Part shown: piece after piece, positions 37,074 to 45,738 of the stretch
Numbering within the stretch: position 1 is the stretch's first letter
Layout of the letters: each line of letters opens with the position of its first letter
Program-made: the position numbers and the translations under genes
The notes under the pieces: model-generated
Databases searched by the model: none
Told to the model about the DNA's origin: nothing
What the model saw: the letters and a program-made list of their open reading frames with translations, nothing else
Origin: Actinoalloteichus hoggarensis
GTDB lineage: Bacteria; Actinomycetota; Actinomycetes; Mycobacteriales; Pseudonocardiaceae
Direction: 5' to 3'
Length of the DNA: 64,000 nucleotides
NCBI RefSeq assembly: GCF_002234535.1
Contig: NZ_CP022521.1
Location: 1,364,001-1,428,000 of the forward strand

Positions 37074-37406
37074 GGTGAATCCACCTTCGGTGTGAGGAGA
37101 GACGAGATCACCGAGGGGAGCTGCGGGCGGCACGACGAATCCGGCCGCGCGGCACCGTGATCGGCGCGGGGCGCGGCGTGGAGGGTTCGCTCGGCGCCGG
37201 ACGGCCCGCCGGACGCAGCCTTGAGCGGCTGCGCATCAGCGGAGAACGGTCCGGCGAGAGAGCAGCCCGGCGGGCAGGGCTCAGCGGGGAGCGGCCTGCG
37301 GGGTGTGCCGTCGTGCCGACTCGGGTCGGCTGCACCGAGGAGGTCGCCGGGCGCGGCGTCGGGGCCGGCGAGGCCCAGGACGCGGCGGCTGATCAGGCGA
37401 CGTCAC
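37074..37406. other. leader region of the ABC-F gene
   Basis: This is the transcribed leader between the 14-codon ORF and the ABC-F start on the minus strand. It is rich in short GC inverted repeats that could form alternative stems, but I could not settle a single terminator/antiterminator pair by eye. No protein gene is seen. Confidence 0.4.
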
Positions 37407-37423
37407 AGCTCCGAGGAGGAGCT
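37407..37423 (-). promoter_or_regulatory. hairpin directly after the leader ORF
   Basis: AGCTCC (37407-37412) and GGAGCT (37418-37423) form a 6-bp stem with a 5-base loop, starting right after the stop codon of the leader ORF on the minus strand. A ribosome stalled in the leader would cover it. This fits attenuation control of the ABC-F gene. Confidence 0.5.
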
Positions 37424-37468
37424 TCAGTGGAAGTACAAGCGCAGGATGCGGGCGCCGGAGCATGTCAT
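37424..37468 (-). CDS. 14-residue leader peptide upstream of the ABC-F gene
   Basis: ATG 37468 to TGA 37424 reads MTCSGARILRLYFH. A GGGTGG lies about 6 bases before the ATG. The peptide ends in an Arg-Leu-aromatic run, similar in spirit to drug-sensing arrest peptides, and is followed at once by a hairpin. Short leader ORFs upstream of ABC-F resistance genes are established for attenuation in Gram-positive bacteria; that this one works so is inference. Confidence 0.55.
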   Translation of the reverse strand: MTCSGARILRLYFH

Positions 37469-37633
37469 GCGGTCCACCCTACCGATGATGTCCAGTGCTT
37501 TCCTCCCGCGCGGCAGGTGAGTGGTCGCGCGGCACGCCGAGCCTGGAGCGTGGCCCGGCCGTGACCTGCGAAGAGACCGGCGGCCCGCGGCCCGATCGTG
37601 CCGACGCCCTCGACGCGTGATCCGGTGCGGTCG

Positions 37634-38914
37634 TCACGTCGAGGCCGCCGGAGACGACTCGACGGCCCGGTCGGTCGCGGTGCGCAGCTCGCGCCGCAGC
37701 CGAGTGAAGCCTCGGCCCCGGTTCATCGCGACGACGCCGGTGAGCCTGCCCCGCCTGCGATAGACGGCGACGAAGTCGCGGTCGACGAAGGAGCCCTCGA
37801 CCACCTCCAGATCGTCTGCGGCGTCGGGGCACCCGGCGAGCTGGACACGGGTCGAGTACTGGTCGGACCAGAAGTACGGCACGCGGTTGGGCACCGGGTC
37901 GGTGCCGCCCTCGCCGTGCGACCGACCGGTCAGCAGTGTCCGCACCGCGACGGGCGCCTGTTCCACGGCCGCCGTCCAGTGTTCGTGCCGCCGCGAGCCG
38001 CCCCTGGGGTCGGCGTAGCGCGCGACGTCGCCGAGCGCGACGACCCCGGGGAGCGCGGTGGCCCCCACGGCGTCGCAGCCGACGCCGTCGGTGATGTCGA
38101 GCCCGGAGCCCGCCAGCCATTCCACCTCCGGCCGTGAGCCGATCCCCACCACGACGACGTCGGCGGCCAGTTCCCGTCCGTCGCGACCCAGGACGGCCGT
38201 GACGCGGGACGCGCCCTCGGTACGCGGGGCCTTCCAGCGGGTCCCGTCCCCGGCGCCGTCGCGGCGGTACGGCGCGGTCCGCAGTCCGGCGACGCCGAAG
38301 CCGCAGTGCATCGTCACGCCGTGGTCCCGATGCAGCTCGCCGCAGATCGCGCCCACCGTCGGACCGAGAACTCGCGCCAACGGCACCTCGGCGGCCTCCA
38401 CCACCGTGACCGGCAGACCGAGAGCATGGCAGGTGGCCGCCACCTCGGCGCCGATGAAGCCCGCGCCGATCACCACGGTCCTCGGCGTGCCCTCGGTCAA
38501 GGCCGCACGCAACGCCCGTGCATCGGCCAGCGTGCGCAGGGTGTGCACTCCGGCGACCCCGGTCAGGCCGGGCAGCGTCGTGGCCCGAGCACCGGTCGCG
38601 ATCACCACCCCGTCGGAACGGATCGCCGTGCCGTCGTCCAGTTCGACCGTCCTGGTACGTCGATCGAGGCGTGTCGCGTGGCGACCGGTGATCCAGTGCG
38701 CGTCGACCTCGGTCAGTTCCGCCTCGTCGGACAGGGCCAGTCGTGCCTCGTCGACCTCCCCGCGGAGGAACCGCTTGGACAGCGGCGGCCGGTCATAGGG
38801 CAGCCGCGGCTCCGCGCCGATCACCGTGATCGTGTCGTCGAAGCCCTGCGCGCGTAGTTCGCGGGCGGCGTGCCAGCCCGCCAGTCCCGCACCGACGATC
38901 GTCACGGCTCTCAC
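37634..38914 (-). CDS. NAD(P)H-dependent ferredoxin reductase
   Basis: A 426-residue FAD/NAD flavoprotein of the oxygenase-reductase family. FAD motif GAGLAGWHAARELR at the N-terminus, PYDRPPLSKRFL, NAD motif VVIGAGFIGAEVAATC, and PGVVALGDVARY where the second FAD contact lies. A C-terminal reductase domain (VPYFWSDQYSTRVQLAG) is typical. It passes electrons from NAD(P)H to the Rieske ferredoxin encoded just upstream, whose stop overlaps this GTG 38914 start by four bases (GTGA). The pair likely feeds the Rieske oxygenase at 43468. Confidence 0.9.
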   Translation of the reverse strand: MRAVTIVGAGLAGWHAARELRAQGFDDTITVIGAEPRLPYDRPPLSKRFLRGEVDEARLALSDEAELTEVDAHWITGRHATRLDRRTRTVELDDGTAIRSDGVVIATGARATTLPGLTGVAGVHTLRTLADARALRAALTEGTPRTVVIGAGFIGAEVAATCHALGLPVTVVEAAEVPLARVLGPTVGAICGELHRDHGVTMHCGFGVAGLRTAPYRRDGAGDGTRWKAPRTEGASRVTAVLGRDGRELAADVVVVGIGSRPEVEWLAGSGLDITDGVGCDAVGATALPGVVALGDVARYADPRGGSRRHEHWTAAVEQAPVAVRTLLTGRSHGEGGTDPVPNRVPYFWSDQYSTRVQLAGCPDAADDLEVVEGSFVDRDFVAVYRRRGRLTGVVAMNRGRGFTRLRRELRTATDRAVESSPAAST

Positions 38915-39228
38915 GGAACCGGCTCCCGTACCGACGTGTCGACGTGGATCACGTCGTCGACGAGGACCACGGGATAGGTGCGGACCGGCCGTCGGGCGGG
39001 TGGCCCGGTCGGCATCCCGGTGCGCAGGTCGAACATCGCGGCGTGGAGTGGACACTCGACGAGGCAGCCCTCCAGCCAGCCCTCGGAGAGCGAGGCGTCC
39101 TGATGCGAGCAGGTGTCGTCGATCGCGTAGAGCTCCCCGTCGGCGTTGAAGACCGCGACGGGGCGGGGCGCGAGGATACGGACGGATTCGCCGGGCGGGA
39201 GTTCGGCCAGGGTGCAGACGGGGATCAT
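38911..39228 (-). CDS. Rieske [2Fe-2S] ferredoxin
   Basis: A 105-residue Rieske protein. The ligand motifs are CSHQDASL and CPLHAAMFDL, with 16 residues between, as in NirD/bphF-like ferredoxins. It moves one electron at a time to an oxygenase. ATG 39228 has GGAGG upstream; the longer frame is a shadow. It overlaps the reductase gene by four bases and is divergent from the IclR gene, so the promoter lies in 39229-39358. Confidence 0.92.
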   Translation of the reverse strand: MIPVCTLAELPPGESVRILAPRPVAVFNADGELYAIDDTCSHQDASLSEGWLEGCLVECPLHAAMFDLRTGMPTGPPARRPVRTYPVVLVDDVIHVDTSVREPVP

Positions 39229-39239
39229 GGCGGCCTCCA

Positions 39240-39275
39240 GTTGCGCAGAGCGAAACAAGGTGTGGAGTACGCAAC
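39240..39275. promoter_or_regulatory. predicted IclR operator A
   Basis: GTTGCG (39240-39245) and CGCAAC (39270-39275), exact reverse complements, enclose 24 bases in the divergent promoter of the Rieske ferredoxin and IclR genes. Operator B at 40377 has the same GTTGCG and 24-base spacing. Both contain GCGAMACA after the left arm. Confidence 0.5.
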
Positions 39276-39358
39276 ACTCTGCGGCGTGGCTTCCGCCGCC
39301 GTCAATACGCCGCTCGGGTTGTCCGACGGGGCTTCTCCCGGCGGCTACGGTTGGCGCC

Positions 39359-40168
39359 ATGGGCGATGACACGGTGGTGAACGGGCGGGACAGGGCATCG
39401 GCCAAGACCGGCGGAAACCTGGTGCAGTCGGTGGACCGGGCGATCAGCGTCCTCGAGCTGCTCGCGAAGAACGGCGAGTCCGGGATCACCGAGATCGCCG
39501 CCGAACTCGGCGTGCACAAGTCGACGGCCTCCCGGCTGCTCACCGTTCTGGAGCAGCGCGGCCTGGTCGAACAGCTCGGGCAGCGCGGCAAGTACGTCAT
39601 CGGCTTCGGCATCGTCCGCCTGGCGGGCGCGGCCACCGGACGGATGGACCTCGCCCAGCTGGCGCAGACGGTGTGCCAGTCGCTGGCCGAACAGCTCGGC
39701 GAGACGGTGAACGTCGCCGTGCCGGACAGCGGGGTCGCCATCAACATCAGTCAGGTTCGCGGCGCCGCATCGGTGACCACGCACAACTGGGTCGGTCAGC
39801 GCACCCCGCTGCACGCCACGTCCAGCGGGAAGGTGCTCCTCGCCCACCTGCCCGACCGGCAGCGTGAGGAACTGCTGAGCGAGGAACTGGAGAGCTACAC
39901 CCCCAGGACCGTCACCGACATCGCCGACCTGCGGGCCGAACTCGACCAGGTGTTGCGCGACGGTTACACCGCCTGCTTCGAGGAGCTGGAGCTGGGACTC
40001 AACGCGCTGGCCGCGCCGGTCCGAGGGCCCGACGGCGGCGTGCTCGCCGCGATCAGCGCCTCCGGGCCCTCCTACCGACTGTCGCGCAGGCGGATTCGAC
40101 AGGTCGCGCCGCAACTCATCGCGGCAGCGGGCGAGCTTTCCCAGCGGCTCGGCTACCTCGGCGACTGA
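39359..40168 (+). CDS. IclR-family transcriptional regulator
   Basis: A 269-residue IclR protein. Winged helix-turn-helix (AISVLELLAKNGESGITEIAAELGVHKSTASRLLTVLEQRGLVE, about residues 24-70) followed by the ligand-binding GAF-like domain with GQRTPLHATSSGKVLLAHLP and RGYTACFEELELGLNALAAPVRG-type C-terminus (here DGYTACFEELE). ATG 39359 gives the expected N-terminus. It is divergent from the Rieske ferredoxin-reductase operon and upstream of the dehydrogenase, and predicted operators occur in both promoters. It probably senses betaine or a breakdown product (inference). Confidence 0.92.
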   Translation: MGDDTVVNGRDRASAKTGGNLVQSVDRAISVLELLAKNGESGITEIAAELGVHKSTASRLLTVLEQRGLVEQLGQRGKYVIGFGIVRLAGAATGRMDLAQLAQTVCQSLAEQLGETVNVAVPDSGVAINISQVRGAASVTTHNWVGQRTPLHATSSGKVLLAHLPDRQREELLSEELESYTPRTVTDIADLRAELDQVLRDGYTACFEELELGLNALAAPVRGPDGGVLAAISASGPSYRLSRRRIRQVAPQLIAAAGELSQRLGYLGD

Positions 40169-40376
40169 TCCGCACCGCGTCATTCGTTCGGAACCCCCAC
40201 CCGGACTGCCCCGACGGTCATGGCTCGGGCGACACCCGCCGCGACCTGCGTCGTCAGCCGCCCACCCCGCGCGATGGTCCGTGCGGCGTCGACGCCAGGC
40301 ACCAGATCCGGGCCGCCCATGCCGTACGGGGACGCCGAAACGGCCTATTGACACTGCCCGGCGGGGCGAGGATTTT

Positions 40377-40412
40377 GTTGCGTATTGAGCGACACACTTC
40401 GTGCTGTGCAAC
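40377..40412. promoter_or_regulatory. predicted IclR operator B (in the 40169-40653 gap)
   Basis: GTTGCG (40377-40382) and TGCAAC (40407-40412) enclose 24 bases, matching operator A in spacing and in five of six right-arm bases. The surrounding 485-base gap has no gene and is locally AT-rich at 40360-40400, fitting a promoter for the dehydrogenase at 40654. Confidence 0.5.
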
Positions 40413-40653
40413 ACCTTGGGGCGGTCGCGTCGTGGAAGGACGGGGTCGGATGAACGATGCCTCACCCGGTCCGGACCTCCACGTCGGCCGCTCGGTCCGC
40501 CGCGCAACGGCGGCGACCCGTCTCGTCCGGCCGGTCCGGACTCTCCCGTCGCACTGATCCACGTCTCGGCGACCCCGTCGGGGTCTCGTCCTCCGCCTGA
40601 CTCCACACGGAGATCGCAGGCGTCTCGTTGTCGAATCCGTAGGAGGTTCCGAG

Positions 40654-43155
40654 GTGGCCGCATCCCCGAGGGTGGTCGTCATCGGCGCGGGAATCGTCGG
40701 CTGCGCGCTCGCCGACGAACTCACCGAACGCGGCTGGACCGACGTCACCGTGGTGGAACAGGGACCGCTGTTCGAGACCGGCGGTTCGTCCTCACACGCT
40801 CCCGGTCTGGTGTTCCAGACCACCGGAGATCAGACCATGACGCGGTTCGCCCGCTACACCGTCGAGAAGTACCGCGGACTGGCGGACCGGACGTCGACGG
40901 TCGGCGCGCGCTGCTTCCGGTCGGTCGGCGGCCTGGAGGTGGCCCGTACTCCCGGGCGATGGGCCGACCTGCGACGTCGGCACGGGTGGGCGACGTCCTG
41001 GGGCGTGCCCTCGATGCTCGTCGACGCCGAAGAGGCCGCCCGCCTGCATCCGCTGCTCGACCCGGATCGCATCCTCGGCGCACTGCACATTCCCTCCGAC
41101 GGCCTCGCCGCGCCGGTCGCGGCGGCCCGCGCCCAGGCTGAGCGGGCCGCGAGCCGAGGCGCCCGGCTCCTCGCTGGTCGGCGAGTGATCGGCGTCGACC
41201 GCGCGGGCGGCCGAGTCAGCGCGGTGCGGACCGAGGACGAACGCTTCCGCGCCGACGTCGTGGTGTGCTGCGCGGGCATGTGGGGACCCCGCGTCGGCGC
41301 GTTGCTCGATCTGCGGATCCCGCTCACCCCGATGGCCCACCAGTACGCCAGGACCACGGCGCTTCCCGTGCTGGGCGAGGCGGCGGGCCGACCGGACTCG
41401 GGAGCGGGGCTGCCGATCCTGCGGCATCAGGAGGCCGGACTCTACTTCCGACCCCACGGCGACCGACTCGGCATCGGTGCCTACGGACACCGCCCCATGC
41501 CGATCTCGGCATGGGAGATCGCCGACGAGCGGTACCCCGTGCGCGGCGACCTCGCCGCCGAGGACCGGCCGCTCACGCGGCTGCCGTCGGTGCTGGAGTT
41601 CACCGCCGAGGACTTCGAGTCGTCGTGGTCGGCAGCGCAGGATCTGCTCCCGGTGTTGGGCGATGCCAAGGTGGACGAGGGGATCAACGGCCTCTTCTCC
41701 TTCACCGCCGACGGGATGCCGCTGCTCGGCGAGCATCCCGACCTGGAGGGATGCTGGTTCGCCGAGGCGGTGTGGATCACGCATTCGGCGGGCGTCGCGC
41801 GGGCCGTGGCGGAATGGCTGGTGGACGGGCAGCCCTCCCTGGACCTGCACGGCTGCGACCTCAATCGGTTCGAGCGGGTGCAGACCACGCCGGACTACGT
41901 CCGGGTACGCAGTGCGCGCAGCTTCGCCGAGGTCTACGACGTCGTCCACCCGCACCGGCCGATCGAGGCCCCGCGGGCCCTGCGCACCAGCCCGTTCTAC
42001 GAACGCCAGCAGCGGCTCGGCGCCCGCTTCGCCGAGGTGCGGGGCTGGGAAAGGCCGCAGTGGTATGCCGAGAACGAGAACCTTCCCGAGCTGGCCGAGG
42101 TCGCCGCGCCCGGCGAGTGGGCGGCGCGGCACTGGTCGCGGACCGTCGGTGCCGAGGCCCTGCACGCCCGACGCCGGGCGGCGCTGTTCGACATGACGCC
42201 GCTGACGCGCCTGGAGGTCACCGGGCCCGGCGCCGCCGACTTCCTTCAGGCCATGACCAGTAACGACGTCGTCCGTCGCCTCGGCTCGGTCACCTACACG
42301 CTGCTGCTCGGCGAGGACGGCGGCATCCGCAGCGACCTCACCGTGGCCCGGCTGGGGGAGGAGCGTTTCCAGCTCGGCGCCAACGGCCCGCTCGACGTGG
42401 ACTGGCTGCGGCGACACCTGCCCGGCGACGGTTCGGCGCAGGTCCGCGACATCACCGCGGGCACCTGCTGTCTCGGCCTGTGGGGTCCGCACGCCCGCGA
42501 GGTGCTGAGCGGACTGACCGACGACGACGTGTCCCATCGGGGCCTGCGGTACTACCGGGCGCGCGACATCCACGTCGGCGGCGTCCCCGTGACGGCGATG
42601 CGGCTCTCCTATGTGGGCGAACTCGGCTGGGAGCTGTACACCACCGCCGACCTCGGCAGGCTGCTGTGGGACACGCTCTGGGACGCGGGACGGCCACACG
42701 GTCTCATCGCGGCGGGCCGCGGCGCCTTCGACAGCATGCGGCTGGAGAAGGGCTATCGGTCCTGGGGTCTGGACATGACCACCGAGCACGCCCCGGACGA
42801 GGCAGGCGTCGACTTCGCGGTGCGCCTGGACAAGGGCTACTTCGTCGGCCGCGACGCCATCGAGGCGCGGCGGGCGACCTCGCCGACTCGCAGGCTGTGT
42901 GCCCTGGTCTCGCCGGAACCGGCCGCCACCGTCGTCGGCGCCGAGCCGGTGTTCGTCGCCGGTCGACCCCTCGGTTACGTCACCAGCGCGGGGTTCGGCC
43001 ACACCCTGCGCCTGGCCGTCGCCTACGCCTGGCTGCCCGCCGAGCACGCGGTGCCGGGTGTGCCGGTCGAGATCGAGTACTTCGGGGAGCGACTGCCCTA
43101 CACGGTCGCGGCCGAACCGCTCTTCGACCCGGAGGGCAGCCGAATGCGCCGATGA
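40654..43155 (+). CDS. dimethylglycine/sarcosine dehydrogenase-like FAD protein with GcvT domain
   Basis: An 833-residue fusion. N-terminal DAO-type FAD domain: VVVIGAGIVGCALADELTERG at residues 6-26, then GGSSSHAPGLVFQ at the covalent-flavin histidine region. From about residue 430 a folate-binding GcvT (aminomethyltransferase) part: FDMTPLTRLEVTGPGAADFLQ, RLSYVGELGWELY and FDSMRLEKGYRSWGLDM. These enzymes oxidise a methyl group of dimethylglycine or sarcosine and pass the carbon to tetrahydrofolate. GTG 40654 has TAGGAGG about 8 bases upstream. With the Rieske oxygenase downstream it would form the betaine-to-glycine route. Confidence 0.9.
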   Translation: MAASPRVVVIGAGIVGCALADELTERGWTDVTVVEQGPLFETGGSSSHAPGLVFQTTGDQTMTRFARYTVEKYRGLADRTSTVGARCFRSVGGLEVARTPGRWADLRRRHGWATSWGVPSMLVDAEEAARLHPLLDPDRILGALHIPSDGLAAPVAAARAQAERAASRGARLLAGRRVIGVDRAGGRVSAVRTEDERFRADVVVCCAGMWGPRVGALLDLRIPLTPMAHQYARTTALPVLGEAAGRPDSGAGLPILRHQEAGLYFRPHGDRLGIGAYGHRPMPISAWEIADERYPVRGDLAAEDRPLTRLPSVLEFTAEDFESSWSAAQDLLPVLGDAKVDEGINGLFSFTADGMPLLGEHPDLEGCWFAEAVWITHSAGVARAVAEWLVDGQPSLDLHGCDLNRFERVQTTPDYVRVRSARSFAEVYDVVHPHRPIEAPRALRTSPFYERQQRLGARFAEVRGWERPQWYAENENLPELAEVAAPGEWAARHWSRTVGAEALHARRRAALFDMTPLTRLEVTGPGAADFLQAMTSNDVVRRLGSVTYTLLLGEDGGIRSDLTVARLGEERFQLGANGPLDVDWLRRHLPGDGSAQVRDITAGTCCLGLWGPHAREVLSGLTDDDVSHRGLRYYRARDIHVGGVPVTAMRLSYVGELGWELYTTADLGRLLWDTLWDAGRPHGLIAAGRGAFDSMRLEKGYRSWGLDMTTEHAPDEAGVDFAVRLDKGYFVGRDAIEARRATSPTRRLCALVSPEPAATVVGAEPVFVAGRPLGYVTSAGFGHTLRLAVAYAWLPAEHAVPGVPVEIEYFGERLPYTVAAEPLFDPEGSRMRR

Positions 43156-43467
43156 CCGCCCGAGGACGAACAGGCCGCGGCGCCCGCCCGTGCCCGCGAG
43201 ACCGGTCTCCGGGTCCTCGGCAGGGCACGGGCGAGAGACAGGCACCTCGCGCGCGGCGGGGCGATCCGCCGCGCGGCATCCGACTCCGTCGGGCCCGCGG
43301 GACGTGACGGCGGGCCCCGCACCGTGCGCCCACTCCGGCGCGGCGTGCACACCAGGACAGCAGCCCCTGTACGAGGGCCGATTCGCCGCGGGCGGCATCC
43401 CGCCGCGGGCCGGACCGACCTCGTCCGGCGATCGCGTCTCGACTCGGCATCCGAGAGGTGAGTGATC
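43156..43467. other. intergenic region between the two demethylation genes
   Basis: No gene is seen. GAGAGGTGAG at its right end serves the Rieske oxygenase. I found no copy of the GTTGCG-N24-TGCAAC element here, so this gene may be cotranscribed with the dehydrogenase. Confidence 0.4.
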
Positions 43468-44586
43468 ATGACGACCACCGACGACCCCACCGGACTCGTC
43501 GCCACCCTGCCCGGCCGCTACTACACCGATCCGGCCGTCTTCGAGCGGGAGCGGCAGCGGATCTTCGAGGCCGAGTGGATCTGCGCCGCCCGTACCGCCG
43601 ATCTCCGCGACCCCGGGGACTTTCGCACGGTGCGGGTCGGTCGCGAGAGCGTGCTCATGGTGCTGGGGCGGGACGGCGTGGCGCGCGCCTTCCTCAACGT
43701 CTGCCGCCACCGGGGCGCCCGGCTGTGTCTCGCGGAGTCGGGAACGGCGCGGCGCAGCCTCCAGTGTCCCTACCACGCCTGGACCTACGGGTTCGACGGC
43801 CGACTCACGGCCGCGCCGAACCTGAGTTCCCTCGGTGCGGTCGACCGCACCGAGTACGGCCTGATCCCGGTGGCGCTGCGGCACTGGCTCGGCTATCTGT
43901 GGGTGTGCCTGGCGTCGGAGCCGCCCTCCTTCGAGGACACGGTGATCGAGGCGGTGACCGAGCGACTCGGCGATCCGGCCGCCGTGCGGCGCTACGAGGT
44001 GGAGGGCCTCGCGCTGGGCAGACGGATCTCCTACGACGTCCGGGCGAACTGGAAGCTCATCGTCGAGAACTTCATGGAGTGCTACCACTGCGCGACGATC
44101 CATCCCGAGCTGACCGACGTGCTGCCCGAGTTCGCGGAGGGGTACGCGGCGCAGTACTACGTGGGGCACGGTGCCGCGTTCGCCGAGGAGGCCGAGGGGT
44201 TCACCGTCGACGGTCGATCGGGTTTCGGCAGGCTGCCGGGGATCACGGCCGACCAGGACCGCCGGTACTACGCCGCGACGGTGCGGCCGCAGGTGTTCCT
44301 CAATCTGGTTCCGGACCATGTGATCCTGCACCGGATGTATCCCCTCGCCGTGGATCGCACGCTGGTGGAGTGCGACTGGCTCTACGCCCCGGAGGTGGTG
44401 GACTCGGGAGCGGATCTCTCGGCGTCGGTCGAGCTGTTCGATCGGGTCAATCGGCAGGACTTCGAGGCATGCGAACGCTGTCAGCCCGCGATGAGCTCGA
44501 GGGCTTATGCCCGAGGCGGCGTGCTCGTCCCGGTCGAGCACCACATCGGCCGCTTCCATGAGTGGGTTCTCGATCGACTCGGGTGA
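43468..44586 (+). CDS. Rieske oxygenase alpha subunit, glycine betaine monooxygenase-like
   Basis: A 372-residue ring-hydroxylating-type oxygenase. Rieske centre CRHRGARL and CPYHAWTYG (C-x-H 17-residue gap C-x2-H), then the mononuclear iron site ENFMECYHCATIHPE with two histidines and an aspartate expected further on. This sequence is the GbcA-type motif of enzymes that remove a methyl from glycine betaine; proline betaine or carnitine demethylases are close relatives. ATG 43468 has GAGAGGTG upstream. Electrons probably come from the Rieske ferredoxin and reductase at 37634-39228. The neighbouring dimethylglycine-type dehydrogenase favours betaine as substrate. Confidence 0.88.
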   Translation: MTTTDDPTGLVATLPGRYYTDPAVFERERQRIFEAEWICAARTADLRDPGDFRTVRVGRESVLMVLGRDGVARAFLNVCRHRGARLCLAESGTARRSLQCPYHAWTYGFDGRLTAAPNLSSLGAVDRTEYGLIPVALRHWLGYLWVCLASEPPSFEDTVIEAVTERLGDPAAVRRYEVEGLALGRRISYDVRANWKLIVENFMECYHCATIHPELTDVLPEFAEGYAAQYYVGHGAAFAEEAEGFTVDGRSGFGRLPGITADQDRRYYAATVRPQVFLNLVPDHVILHRMYPLAVDRTLVECDWLYAPEVVDSGADLSASVELFDRVNRQDFEACERCQPAMSSRAYARGGVLVPVEHHIGRFHEWVLDRLG

Positions 44587-45040
44587 GGTCGGGCGAGCGA
44601 CGGCGGCGGGCGTGGTGCGGCGGCGTGCGCCGGTCGACACGGACGCGGGTGCGGCGATCTCGGCCTCCGCACCGTGCCCGTGCGGGCGGTGGTCTGAGCC
44701 GGGCGGCGTGCCGAGGCGGGGACGGGTGAGGCGGGGACGGGCGAGGCGGACGACCGACCGCGTGGGCGGCGGCATCGTGGACGGGTCGCCGAGCCGCGCG
44801 ACGCCGCGTCCCACCACAGGGAGTCGGCAGGTGTCGAAGGGGCGGCGGGCTCGGAGTGGTCCCTTCTCGGCGTCGTCTGTTCTCGGATGCTGTTAGCCTC
44901 CGGCGACGCGCGGGCACCGTGCCGGGCGTCTCGCAGGGCCCGGTGCAGCCGGGCCGCCGGGTTCGGGCCGCCGGGCCCGGGGGAGATCACGGTCCTCGGG
45001 GACCGCGCCTCCCGGGCGTGCTACGTCGGAGGACGGGATC
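44587..45040. other. intergenic region, GC-rich, nothing recognised
   Basis: Several long open frames cross this stretch on both strands but are Arg/Pro/Ala-rich with no motif. CGGAGGA at about 45027-45033 serves the next gene. Confidence 0.4.
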
Positions 45041-45634
45041 ATGACGGCAGGTCGGACGGCGACGGAATCCGCGGTCCGACCGCCCATGGTCGGTGTGGTG
45101 GCCGCCGCCGCGGGCGGCCTGTCAGGGCTGCGCATCGGCCTCGTGGAACCCGTTCTGGCCAGGGGATGGCGGGTCGGCGTCACGCTCACCCCGACGGCCG
45201 CGCGGTGGTTGACCGCGATCGGCGAGGTCGAGGCGCTGGCCGCGGCCACCGGCTTTCCGGTGCGCTCGGAGTCCCGGCTGCCGGAAGAGCCCCGACCGCA
45301 CCCGCCCGTCGACTGTTACGTGCTCGCCCCCGCGTCGGCCAACACCGTGGCCAAGCTCGCGCTGGGCATCGGCGACAACCAGGCGCTGACTCAGGTCGGG
45401 GAGGCTCTGGGTGATGTTCGGGTGCCGGTGGTGGTGTCTCCTCGGGTCAACGCCGCGCAGGCACGGCATCCGGCCTGGTCCGGTCACCTGGCCGCCCTGC
45501 GGCTGGCGGGGGCCCGTCTGGTCGACGGGGCCGGGGAGTTCCCGCTGACCGAGCCTGCGGACGAGCCGGAACGCGGCCTTCCGTGGTCGTCCGTCCTGGC
45601 CGCGGTGGTCGAGGCGGTCGACGCGAGGAAGTGA
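45041..45634 (+). CDS. flavoprotein, PPC decarboxylase-like (HFCD family)
   Basis: A 197-residue flavin-binding protein. VGVVAAAAGGLSGLRIGLVEPVLARGWRVGVTLTPTA is the FMN-binding N-terminal pattern, and APASANTVAKLALGIGDNQAL is the PASANT motif of HFCD proteins (phosphopantothenoylcysteine decarboxylase, EpiD, dipicolinate synthase B). ATG 45041 has GGAGG upstream. The usual C-terminal substrate clamp is not obvious, so I call it only a flavoprotein. It is a single gene with no partner here. Confidence 0.8.
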   Translation: MTAGRTATESAVRPPMVGVVAAAAGGLSGLRIGLVEPVLARGWRVGVTLTPTAARWLTAIGEVEALAAATGFPVRSESRLPEEPRPHPPVDCYVLAPASANTVAKLALGIGDNQALTQVGEALGDVRVPVVVSPRVNAAQARHPAWSGHLAALRLAGARLVDGAGEFPLTEPADEPERGLPWSSVLAAVVEAVDARK

Positions 45635-45724
45635 CCGCTCCTGTGGCTCGACGGCCCTTGCCGCGCCGGTCGACGGGGAGGTTCCGCGCGAGGACGGAAT
45701 GGGCCCCAGGTCGCGTCCAAACTA

Positions 45725-45738
45725 TGGGAGCGTTCCCA
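45725..45738. promoter_or_regulatory. CebR-like operator 1, imperfect
   Basis: TGGGAGCGTTCCCA differs from the consensus CebR box TGGGAGCGCTCCCA by one base. CebR is the LacI-family repressor of cellulose and cellobiose genes in Streptomyces, Thermobifida and relatives. It lies over 600 bases before the cellulase and not directly before any gene I can recognise. Confidence 0.75.

Noticed and set aside
43156-43467. Glycine riboswitch before the demethylation genes
   Set aside because: No tandem aptamer-like conserved elements could be seen in this gap or at 40169-40653.
44507-44896. Open frame of 129 codons after the Rieske oxygenase
   Set aside because: Overlaps the end of the oxygenase gene, is low-complexity, and has no start signal.
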